Shown: positions 12,619 through 22,405 of the stretch, piece by piece | How positions within the stretch are numbered: the stretch's first letter is position 1 | Layout: the number at the start of each line of letters is the position of its first letter | Source: Dechloromonas sp. ZY10 | GTDB lineage: Bacteria > Pseudomonadota > Gammaproteobacteria > Burkholderiales > Rhodocyclaceae | Direction: 5' to 3' | Length of the DNA: 64,000 nucleotides | Assembly: GCF_041378895.1 (NCBI RefSeq) | Contig: NZ_CP144212.1 | Location: 2,961,501-3,025,500, forward strand | Translations under genes and position numbers: made by a program | Notes under the pieces: generated by a model | Database searches by the model: none | What the model saw: only the letters and a program-made list of their open reading frames with translations | Told to the model about the DNA's origin: nothing

Positions 12619-13725
12619 ATGCCCGTTTACATCTGCAAATGGCTGTTGCTGCTGCTAATCGCCGGCCTGTCTGCCTGCGGCCGCCAGGAACCGCTGATGA
12701 TCGGCCTGATTGCCGGTCTCTCCGACCGCGGCTCGGACTTTGGCGAAAGCGTGCGCAACGGGGTGATTCTTGCCGTTGAACAACAAAATGCCGCCGGCGG
12801 TATCAATGGCCGCATGCTCGAACTGGTTATCCGCGACGACGGGCAAAATCGCGAACAAGCTGCCCGCGCTGCCCGCGAGTTGATCGCACTGAAACCGGAA
12901 ATCGTGATCGGTCCGGTCACCAGTTCGATGGCGACAGTCGTCGTACCGCTGATGAATGAAGCCGGACTGACACTGATCAGCCCGACCGTCGCCGCCCCCG
13001 ACTTCGTCGGCCTCGACGATCAGTTCTTCCGTGTCAACCGCAGCACCCGCACGGCTGCGGAACACCACGCCGAAATCCTGTTTGGCCGCGGTGCCCGCCG
13101 CACCGCGCTGGCCTACGACACCAGCAATGGACCTTACTCGCATACCTGGGTCGCGGCGTTCCGCGACAAATTCACTGCCCTGGGCGGCCAGGTCAGCGCT
13201 GCCGTCGCCTTCGCATCGTCGGCCCAGACCGGCTTTGCCGGCGTGATCAAGGAAATGCTGCGAAGCCGTCCCGATGCGCTGCTGTTCGTCGCCAGTTCGC
13301 TCGACACCGCCCGCCTCTGCCAGCAAGCTCGTCGACTGGCACCGCAATTGCCGCTGAGCTCTACCGAATGGGCCGCCTCCGGTGAGTTCCTGGTCGAAAT
13401 GGGCGGCGAGGCGGTCGAAGGCCTGCTCATTGCCCATGCTTACAACCGCAACGACAACGGTGCTTTTGAAACCTTCCGCCAGGCCTACCGGCAGCGCTTC
13501 CAGCGCGAGTACGGCTCCTTTTCGCCACTCGCCTTCGACACAGCCAACATCGTCTTCAGCGCCCTGCGCAAGCGCCAGCCTGGACAAACCATGAAAAGCG
13601 CCCTGCTCGGTAGCGGCCCCTATACCGGCCTGCAGCAGGAAATCCGCTTTGATGCCTGGGGCGATGCCAGTCGCCAGGTCTATTTCACCGAAATCCGCAA
13701 CGGCCAGTTCAAGCAACTACAATGA
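12619..13725 (+). CDS. Periplasmic binding lipoprotein (Leu/Ile/Val-binding type)
   Basis: 368 residues, a type I periplasmic binding protein of the branched-chain amino acid/amide group. The signal ends in the lipobox GLSAC (Cys20), so it is probably membrane-anchored. Seen: [61 protein letters not shown] ribosome site precedes the ATG. It overlaps the next gene, a hybrid histidine kinase, by 4 bases (ATGA), and no permease or ATPase genes adjoin. It therefore probably presents its ligand to the kinase rather than to a transporter. The ligand is not known. Confidence 0.88.
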   Translation: MPVYICKWLLLLLIAGLSACGRQEPLMIGLIAGLSDRGSDFGESVRNGVILAVEQQNAAGGINGRMLELVIRDDGQNREQAARAARELIALKPEIVIGPVTSSMATVVVPLMNEAGLTLISPTVAAPDFVGLDDQFFRVNRSTRTAAEHHAEILFGRGARRTALAYDTSNGPYSHTWVAAFRDKFTALGGQVSAAVAFASSAQTGFAGVIKEMLRSRPDALLFVASSLDTARLCQQARRLAPQLPLSSTEWAASGEFLVEMGGEAVEGLLIAHAYNRNDNGAFETFRQAYRQRFQREYGSFSPLAFDTANIVFSALRKRQPGQTMKSALLGSGPYTGLQQEIRFDAWGDASRQVYFTEIRNGQFKQLQ

Positions 13726-16385
13726 TCCGCTCCCGGCTTCGCGAATGGCGTTTGTCCAGCTATCTGGCCACCCTCCTGACACTCACCTCGGTGCTCAGCT
13801 TCGCCTTGGTCGCCTCAGCTTTTCTGCTGACGCGGATTCCCCAGCTCGAAGAGGAAATCCGCACCCGGGCCGAGGGTAATGCCCGCGATCTGGCGGCACG
13901 AATCGAACTGCAGCTTGGTTCGCTGCAGGAACAACTGGCGATGCTCGGGCTGGCTTTGCCGCCCCGCGGCGAATCCAGTTCATTGCTTGAACGTGCCGTC
14001 GGCCCGGGCCAGACCTTCCGGGCGCTGTATCTGGTATCACCGCGCGGCAAGGTCGAAGGTGCTGGTCTGGCCCCCGCCTACCGCCATCTGCAAGCCGAAG
14101 TAATCGGCAGCGACCTGGCTGCCGTCGCCCTGTTTCGGGAAGTACGCCAAAAAGGGCAGGCCGTCTGGAGCGGCAAATACCTGTCGGCACTGACCGGTGC
14201 CGTCACCATTGGCCTCGGCCGGCCGCTGCCGGATGGCCGGATCCTGATCGGCGAAATCCCGCTCGCCTACTTGCTGGATATTGTCAAATTCAATCTTGGC
14301 ACCGAATCCCGGGCAATCTGGGTGATCGATCAACGCGGCGACCTGCTCGCCGATACCGAATCGGAACAGACCCGGGGCCTCAATTTTTATTCGTCGCCGC
14401 TGCTTCAGGCGATCCTCAACGAACAAACCCTGCCGCGTCAGTTCGATTTCGATGGCAACGCCCATTACGTTGGCGGAGCCCGTTCGCAAACCCTTGGCTG
14501 GTCCTTCGTTGCGCGTCTGCCCGCAGGGCTGAACAATCCGGAAATCCGGATGACGGTGCTGATTGTCTGTGGCGGCTTCCTGGTTTCGCTCCTCATTGGT
14601 ACCGCCACCGCGCTGTACGGTGCCGCCCGACTGCAGCGCCCCTTGCAGCGCATTGTCAGCCAGACGCACGCGGTGGCACAGGGCGAAAGCAACGGCGACT
14701 GGCCGCGCGGCCAGATTATCGAGTTCAACCATCTTTCGGCCGATATTGGGCGAATGGCTGCCAGCCTCAGCGAACGCGAGCAAAAATTCCTGGCCATTTT
14801 CAACGCCTCGCCGATTCCGCTGCTTTTTTCCAATCTTGGAGACGATGCACGGATTGCGGATGTCAACAACGCCTGGATCGCGCAATTCGGTCATACGCGC
14901 GCCGAGGTGATCGGTCGTACCGGGCTTGAAATCGGCATCTGGGAATCGCCGGAAATCCGCAGCCAGGTCCTTGCCACGGTACTCGACGGGCACAGCAGCG
15001 TAGAAACCATACTCCGCAGCAAAAACGGCGACCGCCTGCGCTGTAAGGTAGCCGCCCAGTTATTCGAAATCAGTGGCCGACGCTACCTGATCTGGGTCCT
15101 TGAAGACATCAGCGAACTCCGCCGCATCGAACAGGAATTGCGACTGCTCAACACTAGTCTGGAAGCTCGTGTCGCCGAGCGTACCGCAGCGCTGTCGCAA
15201 GCCAAGGAAGCCGCCGAAGCGGCCAATCGGGCAAAGAGCGCTTTTCTGGCCAACATCAGCCATGAGATTCGCACCCCGCTCAATGCAATCGGCGGCATGG
15301 CCCACCTGATCCGCCGGGGCGGCTTGCCACCCGAGCAAGCCGCCCGCCTCGACAAACTGGAGGCGGCCAGCCGCCATCTGCTCGAAATCATCAATATGGT
15401 GCTCGATCTGTCGAAGATTGAAGCCGGCAAAATGCAGCTCGAAAGCCAGCCATTCCGGCTGGAAATGATCTTCGCCAACATCTGCTCGATGCTCAATGAA
15501 AAAGCCCTGGAGAAAGGACTGCACCTGCACTACCAGTTGCCACCGCGACTCCCCCGGCTGCTCGGAGACCCGACCAGGCTGCAACAGGCACTGCTCAACT
15601 TTGCCGGCAACGCGATCAAGTTCACCGAGCAAGGCGAGGTCGCCCTCAGTGCAGAAATCCTCACCCGCGAAGCTGACCACCTGCAATTGCGCTGCAGCGT
15701 CCGCGATACCGGCATTGGCATTGCACCGGAGGTACAGGCCCGGCTATTCCAACCCTTTGAACAGGCCGACAGTTCGACCACCCGCCGTTACGGTGGCACC
15801 GGACTGGGCTTGGCAATCGCGGCCCGCTTCGCCGAAGCGATGGGCGGCACGGCCGGTGTCAGCAGCGTTCCCGGCGCAGGCAGCCACTTCTGGCTTGAGG
15901 TTCGGCTGGCACTGGCCCCGGCAGAAACCGAAGCTCCCGGCACCCCGCCCGAGGAAATCGAAGCGGCGCTCCGCGCGCTGGCACCGGCCTGCCGGGTGCT
16001 GCTGGTCGACGACGAACCGATCAATCGTGAAATCGGCCTGATGCTGCTGGCCGATGTCGGCCTTGGTGCCGACCTTGCCGGCGATGGACTGGAGGCTGTA
16101 GCCCGTGCCACCGATCAGGCCTACGACCTGATCCTGATGGACATGCAGATGCCGCAACTCGACGGACTTGGCGCCACTCAGCGCATTCGCGCATTGCCAC
16201 AACATCGCCACACACCGATCGTGGCCATGACCGCCAATGCCTTCAGCGAGGACCGCCAGCGCTGTTTCGCCGCCGGCATGACCCACTTCATCGCCAAACC
16301 GATTGATCCGGCTGCCTTCTACCAGTTACTGCTTGGAATTCTGGAAAGCGAAGGGCAAAGCAAAAACACTCCGTTTTCCGGTTGA
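13722..16385 (+). CDS. Hybrid sensor histidine kinase with PAS domain
   Basis: 887 residues. A transmembrane helix near 20-40, a large periplasmic Cache-like sensor region, a second helix near 285-305, HAMP-like segment, PAS domain ([16 protein letters not shown]), coiled linker, HisKA with SHEIRTPLN (His514), HATPase with DTGIGIA and GGTGLGLAI, and a receiver with [13 protein letters not shown] (Asp807). There is no output domain. The gene is coupled to the binding lipoprotein upstream, a likely ligand-presenting partner. The last codons and stop overlap a one-armed copy of the stem-loop repeat. Confidence 0.93.
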   Translation: MIRSRLREWRLSSYLATLLTLTSVLSFALVASAFLLTRIPQLEEEIRTRAEGNARDLAARIELQLGSLQEQLAMLGLALPPRGESSSLLERAVGPGQTFRALYLVSPRGKVEGAGLAPAYRHLQAEVIGSDLAAVALFREVRQKGQAVWSGKYLSALTGAVTIGLGRPLPDGRILIGEIPLAYLLDIVKFNLGTESRAIWVIDQRGDLLADTESEQTRGLNFYSSPLLQAILNEQTLPRQFDFDGNAHYVGGARSQTLGWSFVARLPAGLNNPEIRMTVLIVCGGFLVSLLIGTATALYGAARLQRPLQRIVSQTHAVAQGESNGDWPRGQIIEFNHLSADIGRMAASLSEREQKFLAIFNASPIPLLFSNLGDDARIADVNNAWIAQFGHTRAEVIGRTGLEIGIWESPEIRSQVLATVLDGHSSVETILRSKNGDRLRCKVAAQLFEISGRRYLIWVLEDISELRRIEQELRLLNTSLEARVAERTAALSQAKEAAEAANRAKSAFLANISHEIRTPLNAIGGMAHLIRRGGLPPEQAARLDKLEAASRHLLEIINMVLDLSKIEAGKMQLESQPFRLEMIFANICSMLNEKALEKGLHLHYQLPPRLPRLLGDPTRLQQALLNFAGNAIKFTEQGEVALSAEILTREADHLQLRCSVRDTGIGIAPEVQARLFQPFEQADSSTTRRYGGTGLGLAIAARFAEAMGGTAGVSSVPGAGSHFWLEVRLALAPAETEAPGTPPEEIEAALRALAPACRVLLVDDEPINREIGLMLLADVGLGADLAGDGLEAVARATDQAYDLILMDMQMPQLDGLGATQRIRALPQHRHTPIVAMTANAFSEDRQRCFAAGMTHFIAKPIDPAAFYQLLLGILESEGQSKNTPFSG

Positions 16386-16390
16386 CCGTG
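16366..16390. repeat. Stem-loop repeat, right arm only
   Basis: TTTTCC core then GGTTGACCGTG at 16380-16390. The stop codon (TGA, 16383-16385) of the hybrid kinase lies inside the arm, so the repeat supplies the end of the gene. Confidence 0.6.
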
Positions 16391-16451
16391 AAAATAAAAG
16401 CCGGCAGCGCGATAATCACCCTCCGTTTTCTTTTTTCACCGAAGCAGCGTC

Positions 16452-16943
16452 ATGAGCAAGCCGGATCACGCCCCCGAAACCCCAGCGACCAAATTCCTCA
16501 AAGCCCACAAGGTGCCCTATTCCAGCCATCTTTACGCTTACGAAGAACACGGCGGAACCCGGGTTTCGGCACGTGAACTGAATGTCGATGAGCACGCGGT
16601 AGTCAAGACGCTGATTTTTGAAGACGAGAACGGCAAGCCACTGATCGTGCTGATGCACGGCGACTGCAAGGTTTCAACCAAGGAACTGGCCCGCCAGATC
16701 GGTTGCAAAAAAATTGAACCGTGCAAGCCGGAAGTCGCAAATCGCCACAGTGGCTACCTGGTTGGAGGCACCAGCCCGTTCGGGACCAAAAAGGCGATGC
16801 CCGTATATCTGGAAAAAGGCATCCTTGACCTGCCGCTGATCTATATCAACGGCGGTCGCCGCGGCTATCTGGTCGGCGTGCATCCGCACGACATCGTGCG
16901 TACGCTGGCGCCCAAAGTGGTCGCAGCAGCGCTGGCCGACTAA
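16452..16943 (+). CDS. ybaK: Cys-tRNA(Pro) deacylase, YbaK/EbsC family
   Basis: 163 residues. Editing protein that hydrolyses Cys mischarged on tRNA-Pro. Typical features: TPATKFLKAHKVPY near the start, VVKTLIFEDENGKPLIVLMHGD, the conserved Lys in KVSTKELAR, and GYLVGGTSPFGTKK, the family's signature. It stands alone between the hybrid kinase and the ZIP transporter. Confidence 0.93.
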   Translation: MSKPDHAPETPATKFLKAHKVPYSSHLYAYEEHGGTRVSARELNVDEHAVVKTLIFEDENGKPLIVLMHGDCKVSTKELARQIGCKKIEPCKPEVANRHSGYLVGGTSPFGTKKAMPVYLEKGILDLPLIYINGGRRGYLVGVHPHDIVRTLAPKVVAAALAD

Positions 16944-17138
16944 GCCCCTAGCCTCGCCACCAACGTGGCAGATGCAAGCCGGGCAACGATTACCGGAGGT
17001 GCTCGTAAAGCGTGGCCCTGCCCAAGCGGTGCTCCGCAACGCCTAGCCGATTAGCAATAACAATCGAATTTATTCCATAAATTGATTGGCGCTATTTGAC
17101 GCCGACCCGTAAAGTCTCTTCATCCAAGGAGAGCCATC

Positions 17139-18026
17139 ATGAGCCAGATCGTTCTGCAACACTACACCCGCCCGGCTAACCGCCGCCATCTGTGGATCGG
17201 ACTTGCGCTCAGCCTGGTCGCCGTAACTCACCTTGGAGCCGGCATAGCAGCCTGGCTGACAGCGCATCCGCAAGCTGCAGCTGGCCTGCAGGCCAGCCTG
17301 TTCGCCGGGCTGGCCACAGGAATCGGGGCCCTGCCCTTGTTCTTTCTCCGCCGTCCGGCAGCCAGCTCGCCGGCACTGCTACTCGGCGTGGCCGGGGGGA
17401 TGATGCTTGCTGCCAGCGTCTTTTCGCTGCTGGTTCCGGCGCTCGAAATGGTTGCCGCAGCCTCGCGTCCCGGCTTTGCCGGTGCCGCCGTCGCACTCGC
17501 CCTGCTGGCCGGGGCTGCCGGGATGCAGCATTTTGACCGCCGTCTGCCGCATACCCATATCGAACCGCAGCAAGCGCCCCCCCTGCAGCGGGCGCGCGTG
17601 CCCAACGCCGGCCTGATCGTTGCCGCGATTGCCTTGCATAACCTGCCGGAAGGCCTCGCCGTCGGAGTAGCCGCAGCCGCTGGCGCCGACCATGGAATCA
17701 GCCTCGGGATCGCCCTGCAGAACATCCCGGAAGGCTGGATCGTTGCCAGCACCCTGCTGGCACTGGGTGCCAGCCCTTGGCGGGCAGCCGGACTGGCGCT
17801 TGCCACTGGTCTGATCGAACCGCTGGGCGGCCTGGTCGGAGTGATTGCTGCCAGCCTCGCCGGCGCGGCCCTGCCGCTGGCCCTGTCCGCTGCGGCTGGC
17901 GCGATGTTCTGGGTAGTCGGACACGAACTGGTCCCGGCGGCGCAAGCCGGTGGCCGGGCACGTACCGGCAACTTCGGATTGCTCTGCGGTTTTGCCGCGA
18001 TGACCTGGTTGAGCAGCCTGTTTTAG
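17139..18026 (+). CDS. ZIP family metal transporter
   Basis: 295 residues, about eight membrane helices. Two ZIP metal-site motifs are present in adjacent helices: ALHNLPEGLAVG and ALQNIPEGWIVA, followed by a third conserved helix ending GHELVPAAQAGG. The segment between helices has HFDRRLPHTHIEP, a short His-containing loop. ZIP proteins import Zn(II), Fe(II) or other divalent metals. AAGGAG lies about 8 bases before the ATG. The 195-base gap upstream is AT-rich near the gene but holds no metalloregulator site that I can recognise. Confidence 0.9.
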   Translation: MSQIVLQHYTRPANRRHLWIGLALSLVAVTHLGAGIAAWLTAHPQAAAGLQASLFAGLATGIGALPLFFLRRPAASSPALLLGVAGGMMLAASVFSLLVPALEMVAAASRPGFAGAAVALALLAGAAGMQHFDRRLPHTHIEPQQAPPLQRARVPNAGLIVAAIALHNLPEGLAVGVAAAAGADHGISLGIALQNIPEGWIVASTLLALGASPWRAAGLALATGLIEPLGGLVGVIAASLAGAALPLALSAAAGAMFWVVGHELVPAAQAGGRARTGNFGLLCGFAAMTWLSSLF

Positions 18027-18228
18027 CCTGAGTACCGCCGCCCGAATTCAGACTTCGCCAGGTTGCGGGCACCATCCCGAGCGGGCGGGGAAAACAGCAC
18101 AGGACTCCAGCCGGCCAGCCCCGGGAAGATTCCGGATTTAGCGAAGGGACAGTTCACAAATAATTCACGAACCTTGGCCGGGGTCAGGCGTCGATAGTTC
18201 ATATCCACCCACCGACAGGAGACTCACC

Positions 18229-18669
18229 ATGCCGCACCGTGCCGTGATCAAGATCATCGAAGGACGCTCCTTCCTGACCTCCACCCCGGAAAAAAGCGTT
18301 CGCGCTGTCGCCGCCCACATGCGTGACAATCGCAGTGGCGCGGTACTGGTTGTAGCGCCCGACGACGGCCGGCTGCTGGGCATCTGCACCGAGCGTGACC
18401 TGACCTTCAAGGTCCTCGCCGCCGGTCTCGATGCCAGCACCACCCCGGTTGGGACGGTGATGACCTGCAACCCGGAAAGCATCGGCCCGGACAGGCTATT
18501 TGGCCACGCGCTGCACCTGATGCATGAAGGCGGCTTCCGCCATCTGCCGGTGGTGATTGCCGATGGCCGTCCGATTGGCGTGATCTCGGCCCGCGATGCG
18601 CTGGGCCTCGAACTGTTCGATTTTCGCAATGAACTTGAGCAGCGCGAAGCCTTGAGCGAAATCCTGTAA
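18229..18669 (+). CDS. CBS-domain protein
   Basis: 146 residues made of a pair of CBS domains (about 10-65 and 75-135): EKSVRAVAAHMRDNRSGAVLVV, LLGICTERDLTFKVL, VGTVMT, then FRHLPVVIADGRPIGVISARDAL. Such proteins bind adenine nucleotides and act as small regulatory modules. No effector domain is fused. A terminator follows at 18709. Confidence 0.88.
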   Translation: MPHRAVIKIIEGRSFLTSTPEKSVRAVAAHMRDNRSGAVLVVAPDDGRLLGICTERDLTFKVLAAGLDASTTPVGTVMTCNPESIGPDRLFGHALHLMHEGGFRHLPVVIADGRPIGVISARDALGLELFDFRNELEQREALSEIL

Positions 18670-18691
18670 GTGCGTGGGCGGCGATGCCGCC

Positions 18692-18707
18692 TGTCACGGT
18701 CGACCCG
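18692..18707. repeat. Stem-loop repeat, left arm only
   Basis: TGTCACGGTCGAC at 18692-18704, between the CBS gene and its terminator, in a convergent gap with folB. Confidence 0.55.
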
Positions 18708-18708
18708 C

Positions 18709-18738
18709 CGCCGGGCCAAAAATGCCCGGCGCCTTTTT
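18709..18738 (+). terminator. Rho-independent terminator after the CBS gene
   Basis: Eight-base GC stem (CGCCGGGC at 18709-18716 with GCCCGGCG at 18724-18731), loop CAAAAAT, then CC and five T at 18734-18738. It closes the + strand CBS gene before convergent folB. Confidence 0.8.
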
Positions 18739-18760
18739 CTGCCCGCCACCCAGCCGGCGC

Positions 18761-19111
18761 TTAGACCGAACGCTCGATGGTCACGCCAACGCGCTTGACT
18801 CCGGGCATCATCCCCAGCTTGGCGACCGAAACACGTACCCATTGCGCGGCGAAGTTTTCCAGCAAATAGGTGGCAATGTGCTCGGTCAGCTTTTCCAGCA
18901 GGTTGAAATGCGCCGCCGCCAGGTCCTGGCGCAGGCGCTCGACCACCACTGCGTAATCGACGGTATCGCGGATGTCGTCGCTGGCCCCGGCCGAGGTGGT
19001 CGAGACACCGATGTGCAGGCTGATCTCGACCGTCTGCGGCATGGCCTTTTCGCGCGGGTAAATGCCGATCCAGGTCTCGGCGCGCATTTCTTCGATGAAA
19101 ATGATGTCCAT
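18761..19111 (-). CDS. folB: Dihydroneopterin aldolase
   Basis: 116 residues, the normal FolB size. Folate pathway enzyme converting dihydroneopterin to 6-hydroxymethyl-dihydropterin and glycolaldehyde. Motifs: IFIEEMRAETWIGIYPREK at the N-terminus, the TVDYA segment and NLLEKLTEHIA. The ATG at 19111 is chosen over an upstream in-frame start at 19219. It is divergent from plsY (about 106 bases apart), a common folB-plsY neighbourhood. Confidence 0.93.
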   Translation of the reverse strand: MDIIFIEEMRAETWIGIYPREKAMPQTVEISLHIGVSTTSAGASDDIRDTVDYAVVVERLRQDLAAAHFNLLEKLTEHIATYLLENFAAQWVRVSVAKLGMMPGVKRVGVTIERSV

Positions 19112-19217
19112 GAGGCAGTCGACCGTGGTCGAGGTGTAAAATTCGGCGCGATTGTACCCTGCCTGTACCTCAGGGCAAGGCCAACCCACCCCAAGATCAG
19201 AACAATACCCGCCCACC

Positions 19218-19814
19218 ATGCAAACCGCCCTCGCCCTCGTCGCCGCCTACCTGCTCGGCTCCGTCCCCTTTGCGATGCTTTCGTCAACGCTGTTCGGCCT
19301 CGCCGATCCGCGCAGCTACGGCTCGGGCAACCCCGGCGCAACCAACGTGCTGCGCAGCGGCAACAAGAAAGCCGCATTGCTGACGCTGATCGGCGATGCG
19401 CTCAAAGGCACCCTCGCCGTCATCGTCGCGCAACAGGCCGGAATGAGCGACAGCCAGATTGCCCTGGTTGCGCTCGCCGTCTTCCTCGGCCACCTTTACC
19501 CGGTCTTTCTCAAGTTCAAGGGCGGCAAGGGCGTTGCCACCGCCGCCGGCGTGCTGCTCGCGCTCGACCCGCTGCTCGGTCTGGCGACCGTCGGCACCTG
19601 GCTGCTGGTCGCCTACGTTTCGCGCTACTCCTCTCTTGCCGCGCTCTGCGCTGCGGCTGCCGCGCCGCTTTATTCAGCACTGATGCACGGCGCCAGCACC
19701 CAGACGGTAATCGTTGGCGTCCTTGGCATGGCGCTGATCGGCAAGCATTGGCAAAACATCCAGCGCCTGCTCGCCGGCCAGGAAACGAAGATCGGCAGCA
19801 AGAAAAAAGGCTGA
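19218..19814 (+). CDS. plsY: Glycerol-3-phosphate acyltransferase PlsY
   Basis: 198 residues, five predicted membrane helices. Transfers acyl from acyl-phosphate to glycerol-3-phosphate, the first step of phospholipid synthesis. Family motifs: SYGSGNPGATNVLRSG, the phosphate-binding FKGGKGVAT and LIGKHWQNIQRLL. The ATG at 19218 opens MQTALALVAAYLLGSVPF, the standard PlsY beginning. Confidence 0.95.
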   Translation: MQTALALVAAYLLGSVPFAMLSSTLFGLADPRSYGSGNPGATNVLRSGNKKAALLTLIGDALKGTLAVIVAQQAGMSDSQIALVALAVFLGHLYPVFLKFKGGKGVATAAGVLLALDPLLGLATVGTWLLVAYVSRYSSLAALCAAAAAPLYSALMHGASTQTVIVGVLGMALIGKHWQNIQRLLAGQETKIGSKKKG

Positions 19815-19891
19815 TCGCACACTGCATTCCATTCCCGTGCAGCAGCGAGGCTGCCGCCAGTGCCGGCGGGCAACGAACCGGCAGGGAAGGT

Positions 19892-21319
19892 TCAGCCGCG
19901 CGTCGAGAAGAAGCGCTCCACCCCGTCGACCTTCGGCTGACTGACCGGCGTCGAATACAGGAAAGGCCCCCTGGGCTCGGCGGGATCGACCTTGCGCAAC
20001 TTGGCCAGCGCCTGCTTCTGCGCCGGACTCAGGCTCTGTCCGATCCGGGCGAAAGCCATGGCGTAGAGATACGACAACTGACCGTCGAGTTCGCCGTAAC
20101 GGCGCGACAAGCTCAATACCCGCTGCCGGTCGGCCCGCTCACCATCAAGCAAACGGCGCAGTTCGCCGGCAATTTCGCGGCGCACCCGGGCAATTTCCTG
20201 CAATTCGTTGCGCTGCGCGCCCGGCAAGGCGGTCAGCGATTGCCGCTGGTTCTCGTTCAAGACGGCCAGCAACGCCTCGCCGCTATCACCGGTCAGGCGG
20301 GTGCTGATCGAGTAATCGCGCTTGCCCATCGCCGGCGCCGTTTTCATCCCGAAGCCGCCGAAATACATCCCGTGCCGCTCGGGACAGAAATAGGTGTCGG
20401 CAGCCAGCGAACCGGCATACCAGGAAAACATCTCGCTGGCGTAAGTCATCACCGCCACGTGCTCGCCATGACTCATGCTGCGCCGGTCAAGCGGCTCGGG
20501 CAACTCGGGCCAGGTTGCCGAATCGCCGAACTTGAGTCGCGCCAGAGCCTGTTTTTGCGCCGGGCTGAGACTGCGCAGAATCGCGGCCATCGTCTCGGCC
20601 CGCGCATAGGCCAGCTTGCCGTCCAGTTCGTAAAGCTCGGCCGAGTACTTGAGGATCGCCGCCCGGTCGAGGCTGTGGCGACCAGCCGGCAAATGCCCTT
20701 CTAGATTGAGTCGGAAGGCCTGAATCAAAGGCAGGCGCAACTCGGCAAAGCGCCGGATATCGTCCTGCTGCGCCTTGGCCAGCGCCTGCAACCTGGACTT
20801 CTGTTCACGGTCGAGAATCGTCAGCAGGTTGTAGGCAATCCGAGTCAGGAAATGTGTATTGTGACCGCCCTCGCGAGCATCAATATCGCGCAAATATTGA
20901 AAGCCGAAATAGTCGGACACCTTGCCCGGCGGCAAAAAAGTGTCGTAGCCGAAATCGCCGGTCAGGAAAGCCAGTGCGTTGAAGGCGATGGTGTTGAGCT
21001 GGGCACGGTCCGACATTGCCTGTTCGAGCGAATATTTGCTGCCCCCGGACGCCGGGCGCTCGGCCCCCGGATCGCCCGCCTGCTGCCCGCGCTCGGGCCG
21101 GGCCCGCAAGCCACCGGCAGCTTCGACGCAGGTGGCCGCAACCATGCCATCGCGAGTCTGATGCTGCACACGCTCGCCCGCCTGCTTGCCGCGACAATCG
21201 GCATACGCCTGCGGCGGCGGCTCGCGCATCTCCGCAGGTGCCGACCGAGCCGGCTGGGCGACGGCCCAACTCGTCGCAAGCGCAATCCCCAAACCAACGA
21301 TAAGCTGCCGCTGCTGCAT
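19892..21319 (-). CDS. Secreted protein with two Spy/CpxP-like LSPAQ repeats
   Basis: 475 residues with a signal peptide (QRQLIVGLGIALATSWAVAQ). The mature protein is helical, charged and apparently duplicated: LSPAQKQALARLKFGD in the middle recurs as LSPAQKQALAKLRKVD near the C-terminus, each preceded by an ELDGKLAYARAE / ELDGQLSYLYAMA segment. LTxxQ-type motifs of this kind occur in Spy/CpxP periplasmic chaperone or metal-stress proteins, which are about 160 residues; this one is three times longer. I cannot assign a function. The ATG at 21319 is chosen for its signal peptide over an upstream in-frame start. Confidence 0.7.
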   Translation of the reverse strand: MQQRQLIVGLGIALATSWAVAQPARSAPAEMREPPPQAYADCRGKQAGERVQHQTRDGMVAATCVEAAGGLRARPERGQQAGDPGAERPASGGSKYSLEQAMSDRAQLNTIAFNALAFLTGDFGYDTFLPPGKVSDYFGFQYLRDIDAREGGHNTHFLTRIAYNLLTILDREQKSRLQALAKAQQDDIRRFAELRLPLIQAFRLNLEGHLPAGRHSLDRAAILKYSAELYELDGKLAYARAETMAAILRSLSPAQKQALARLKFGDSATWPELPEPLDRRSMSHGEHVAVMTYASEMFSWYAGSLAADTYFCPERHGMYFGGFGMKTAPAMGKRDYSISTRLTGDSGEALLAVLNENQRQSLTALPGAQRNELQEIARVRREIAGELRRLLDGERADRQRVLSLSRRYGELDGQLSYLYAMAFARIGQSLSPAQKQALAKLRKVDPAEPRGPFLYSTPVSQPKVDGVERFFSTRG

Positions 21320-21430
21320 TTTTTCCTCCCCGATTGACGGCAGTCCGCCGGATACGATACGCCCCAGCAACCAGCCAAACGCACCCGCTGTTTGCTCACC
21401 TTTGCCTGCCGCCGAAAATTGCCTGTTAGC

Positions 21431-21446
21431 ACCGTCGACCGTAGCA
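21431..21446. repeat. Stem-loop repeat, right arm only
   Basis: GTCGACCGTAGCA at 21434-21446, in the divergent gap between the Spy/CpxP-like gene and the OsmC gene. Confidence 0.55.
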
Positions 21447-21557
21447 CGGAACGCTGCCCCCGGTTACACACCGGCACATAGCCGCCCTTGCCTCTCTCCC
21501 GGCTTTTCGGACAAAATATAAGCGTTCAATTATATAAACCACTCAGGAAGAACAGCC

Positions 21558-21938
21558 ATGTACAAGACCGTTGTCGATAGCAGCATGCAAATCAAGGTAA
21601 ATGCCGGCAAGTTCGAAGCCGATTACGCACTCGATGGCTCAGCGATGAATCCGCTGGAAGCCTTTTACGCCTCGCTCGCCGCCTGTGCGGCCGTATTTAC
21701 CAAGAAGGCATGCAAATCGCTGGGCATTTCGCCGGTCGGCGTCGAGATCGACTGCAAGCCCTTTGCCGGCCCCGGCGGCCCGCTGACCCTGGGCAAGTTC
21801 CGCACCGAGGTCCGCTTCCCGGCTGCATTCACCGCCGAACAAAAAGCTGCAATCATCGACAGCATCGAGCACTGCGCGGTCAAGGAAATCGTCAAGACCG
21901 GCGCCAGCATCGAATTCCAGGTTGCAGAAGCGGCCTGA
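21558..21938 (+). CDS. OsmC family protein
   Basis: 126 residues. OsmC/Ohr fold with the pattern NPLEAFYASLAACAAVFTKKAC in the centre and SIEHCAVKE towards the end; the two cysteines lie where the OsmC peroxidatic and resolving residues are expected. Members reduce organic hydroperoxides with thiols, though many small OsmC proteins are uncharacterised. A strong bidirectional terminator follows. Confidence 0.88.
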   Translation: MYKTVVDSSMQIKVNAGKFEADYALDGSAMNPLEAFYASLAACAAVFTKKACKSLGISPVGVEIDCKPFAGPGGPLTLGKFRTEVRFPAAFTAEQKAAIIDSIEHCAVKEIVKTGASIEFQVAEAA

Positions 21939-21989
21939 TCCAGCCGCCGCTTGCACCGCACCGGGTTCCCCCTTTCCCGGCTCGCGGTG

Positions 21990-22030
21990 GCAAAAAAGCC
22001 CGCCTGCGGCAGCAGTGCGGGCTTTTTTGC
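21990..22030. terminator. Bidirectional terminator
   Basis: Perfect 14-base inverted repeat GCAAAAAAGCCCGC (21990-22003) / GCGGGCTTTTTTGC (22017-22030) with a 13-base loop. T-runs lie on both strands. It separates the OsmC gene (+) from grxD (-). Confidence 0.9.
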
Positions 22031-22068
22031 GCTGACCGGCGGCGCGCGGCCTGCCGGATGAAGCGGAC

Positions 22069-22392
22069 TCAGGCGCTGGCGATGCCCTGCAGCAGTTGCT
22101 GCAGTTCGCCGGCCTGATACATCTCTTTCATGATGTCACAGCCACCGATGAACTCACCCTTGATGTAGAGCTGCGGAATGGTCGGCCAGTTGGCGTATTC
22201 CTTGACGCCCTGACGGATTTCTTCGTCGGCCAGCACGTTGACCGTGACAAAGTCGTTCACGCCGCAGAGCTTGAGGATCTGCACGGCGGTGGCGGAGAAG
22301 CCACACTGCGGAAAGCGGGCATCGCCCTTCATGTAGAGGACGACCGGGTTGGTGGTGACGGTTTCTTTGATGCGCTGTTGAACGTCGGACAT
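22069..22392 (-). CDS. grxD: Monothiol glutaredoxin GrxD
   Basis: 107 residues. Monothiol glutaredoxin that binds and transfers [2Fe-2S] clusters. The active-site CGFS occurs in RFPQCGFSATA, followed by WPTIPQLYIKGEFIGGCDI. The ATG at 22392 (MSDVQQRI) fits the family length better than an in-frame start at 22422. It is the last gene of the prfA-prmC-grxD run. Confidence 0.95.
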   Translation of the reverse strand: MSDVQQRIKETVTTNPVVLYMKGDARFPQCGFSATAVQILKLCGVNDFVTVNVLADEEIRQGVKEYANWPTIPQLYIKGEFIGGCDIMKEMYQAGELQQLLQGIASA

Positions 22393-22405
22393 GCTGACTC
22401 CAGAT

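Noticed and set aside
17040..17138. Promoter-like hexamers before the ZIP transporter gene
   Set aside because: TTGACG and TTGATT are present but no -10 hexamer at acceptable spacing, and no clear metalloregulator dyad.
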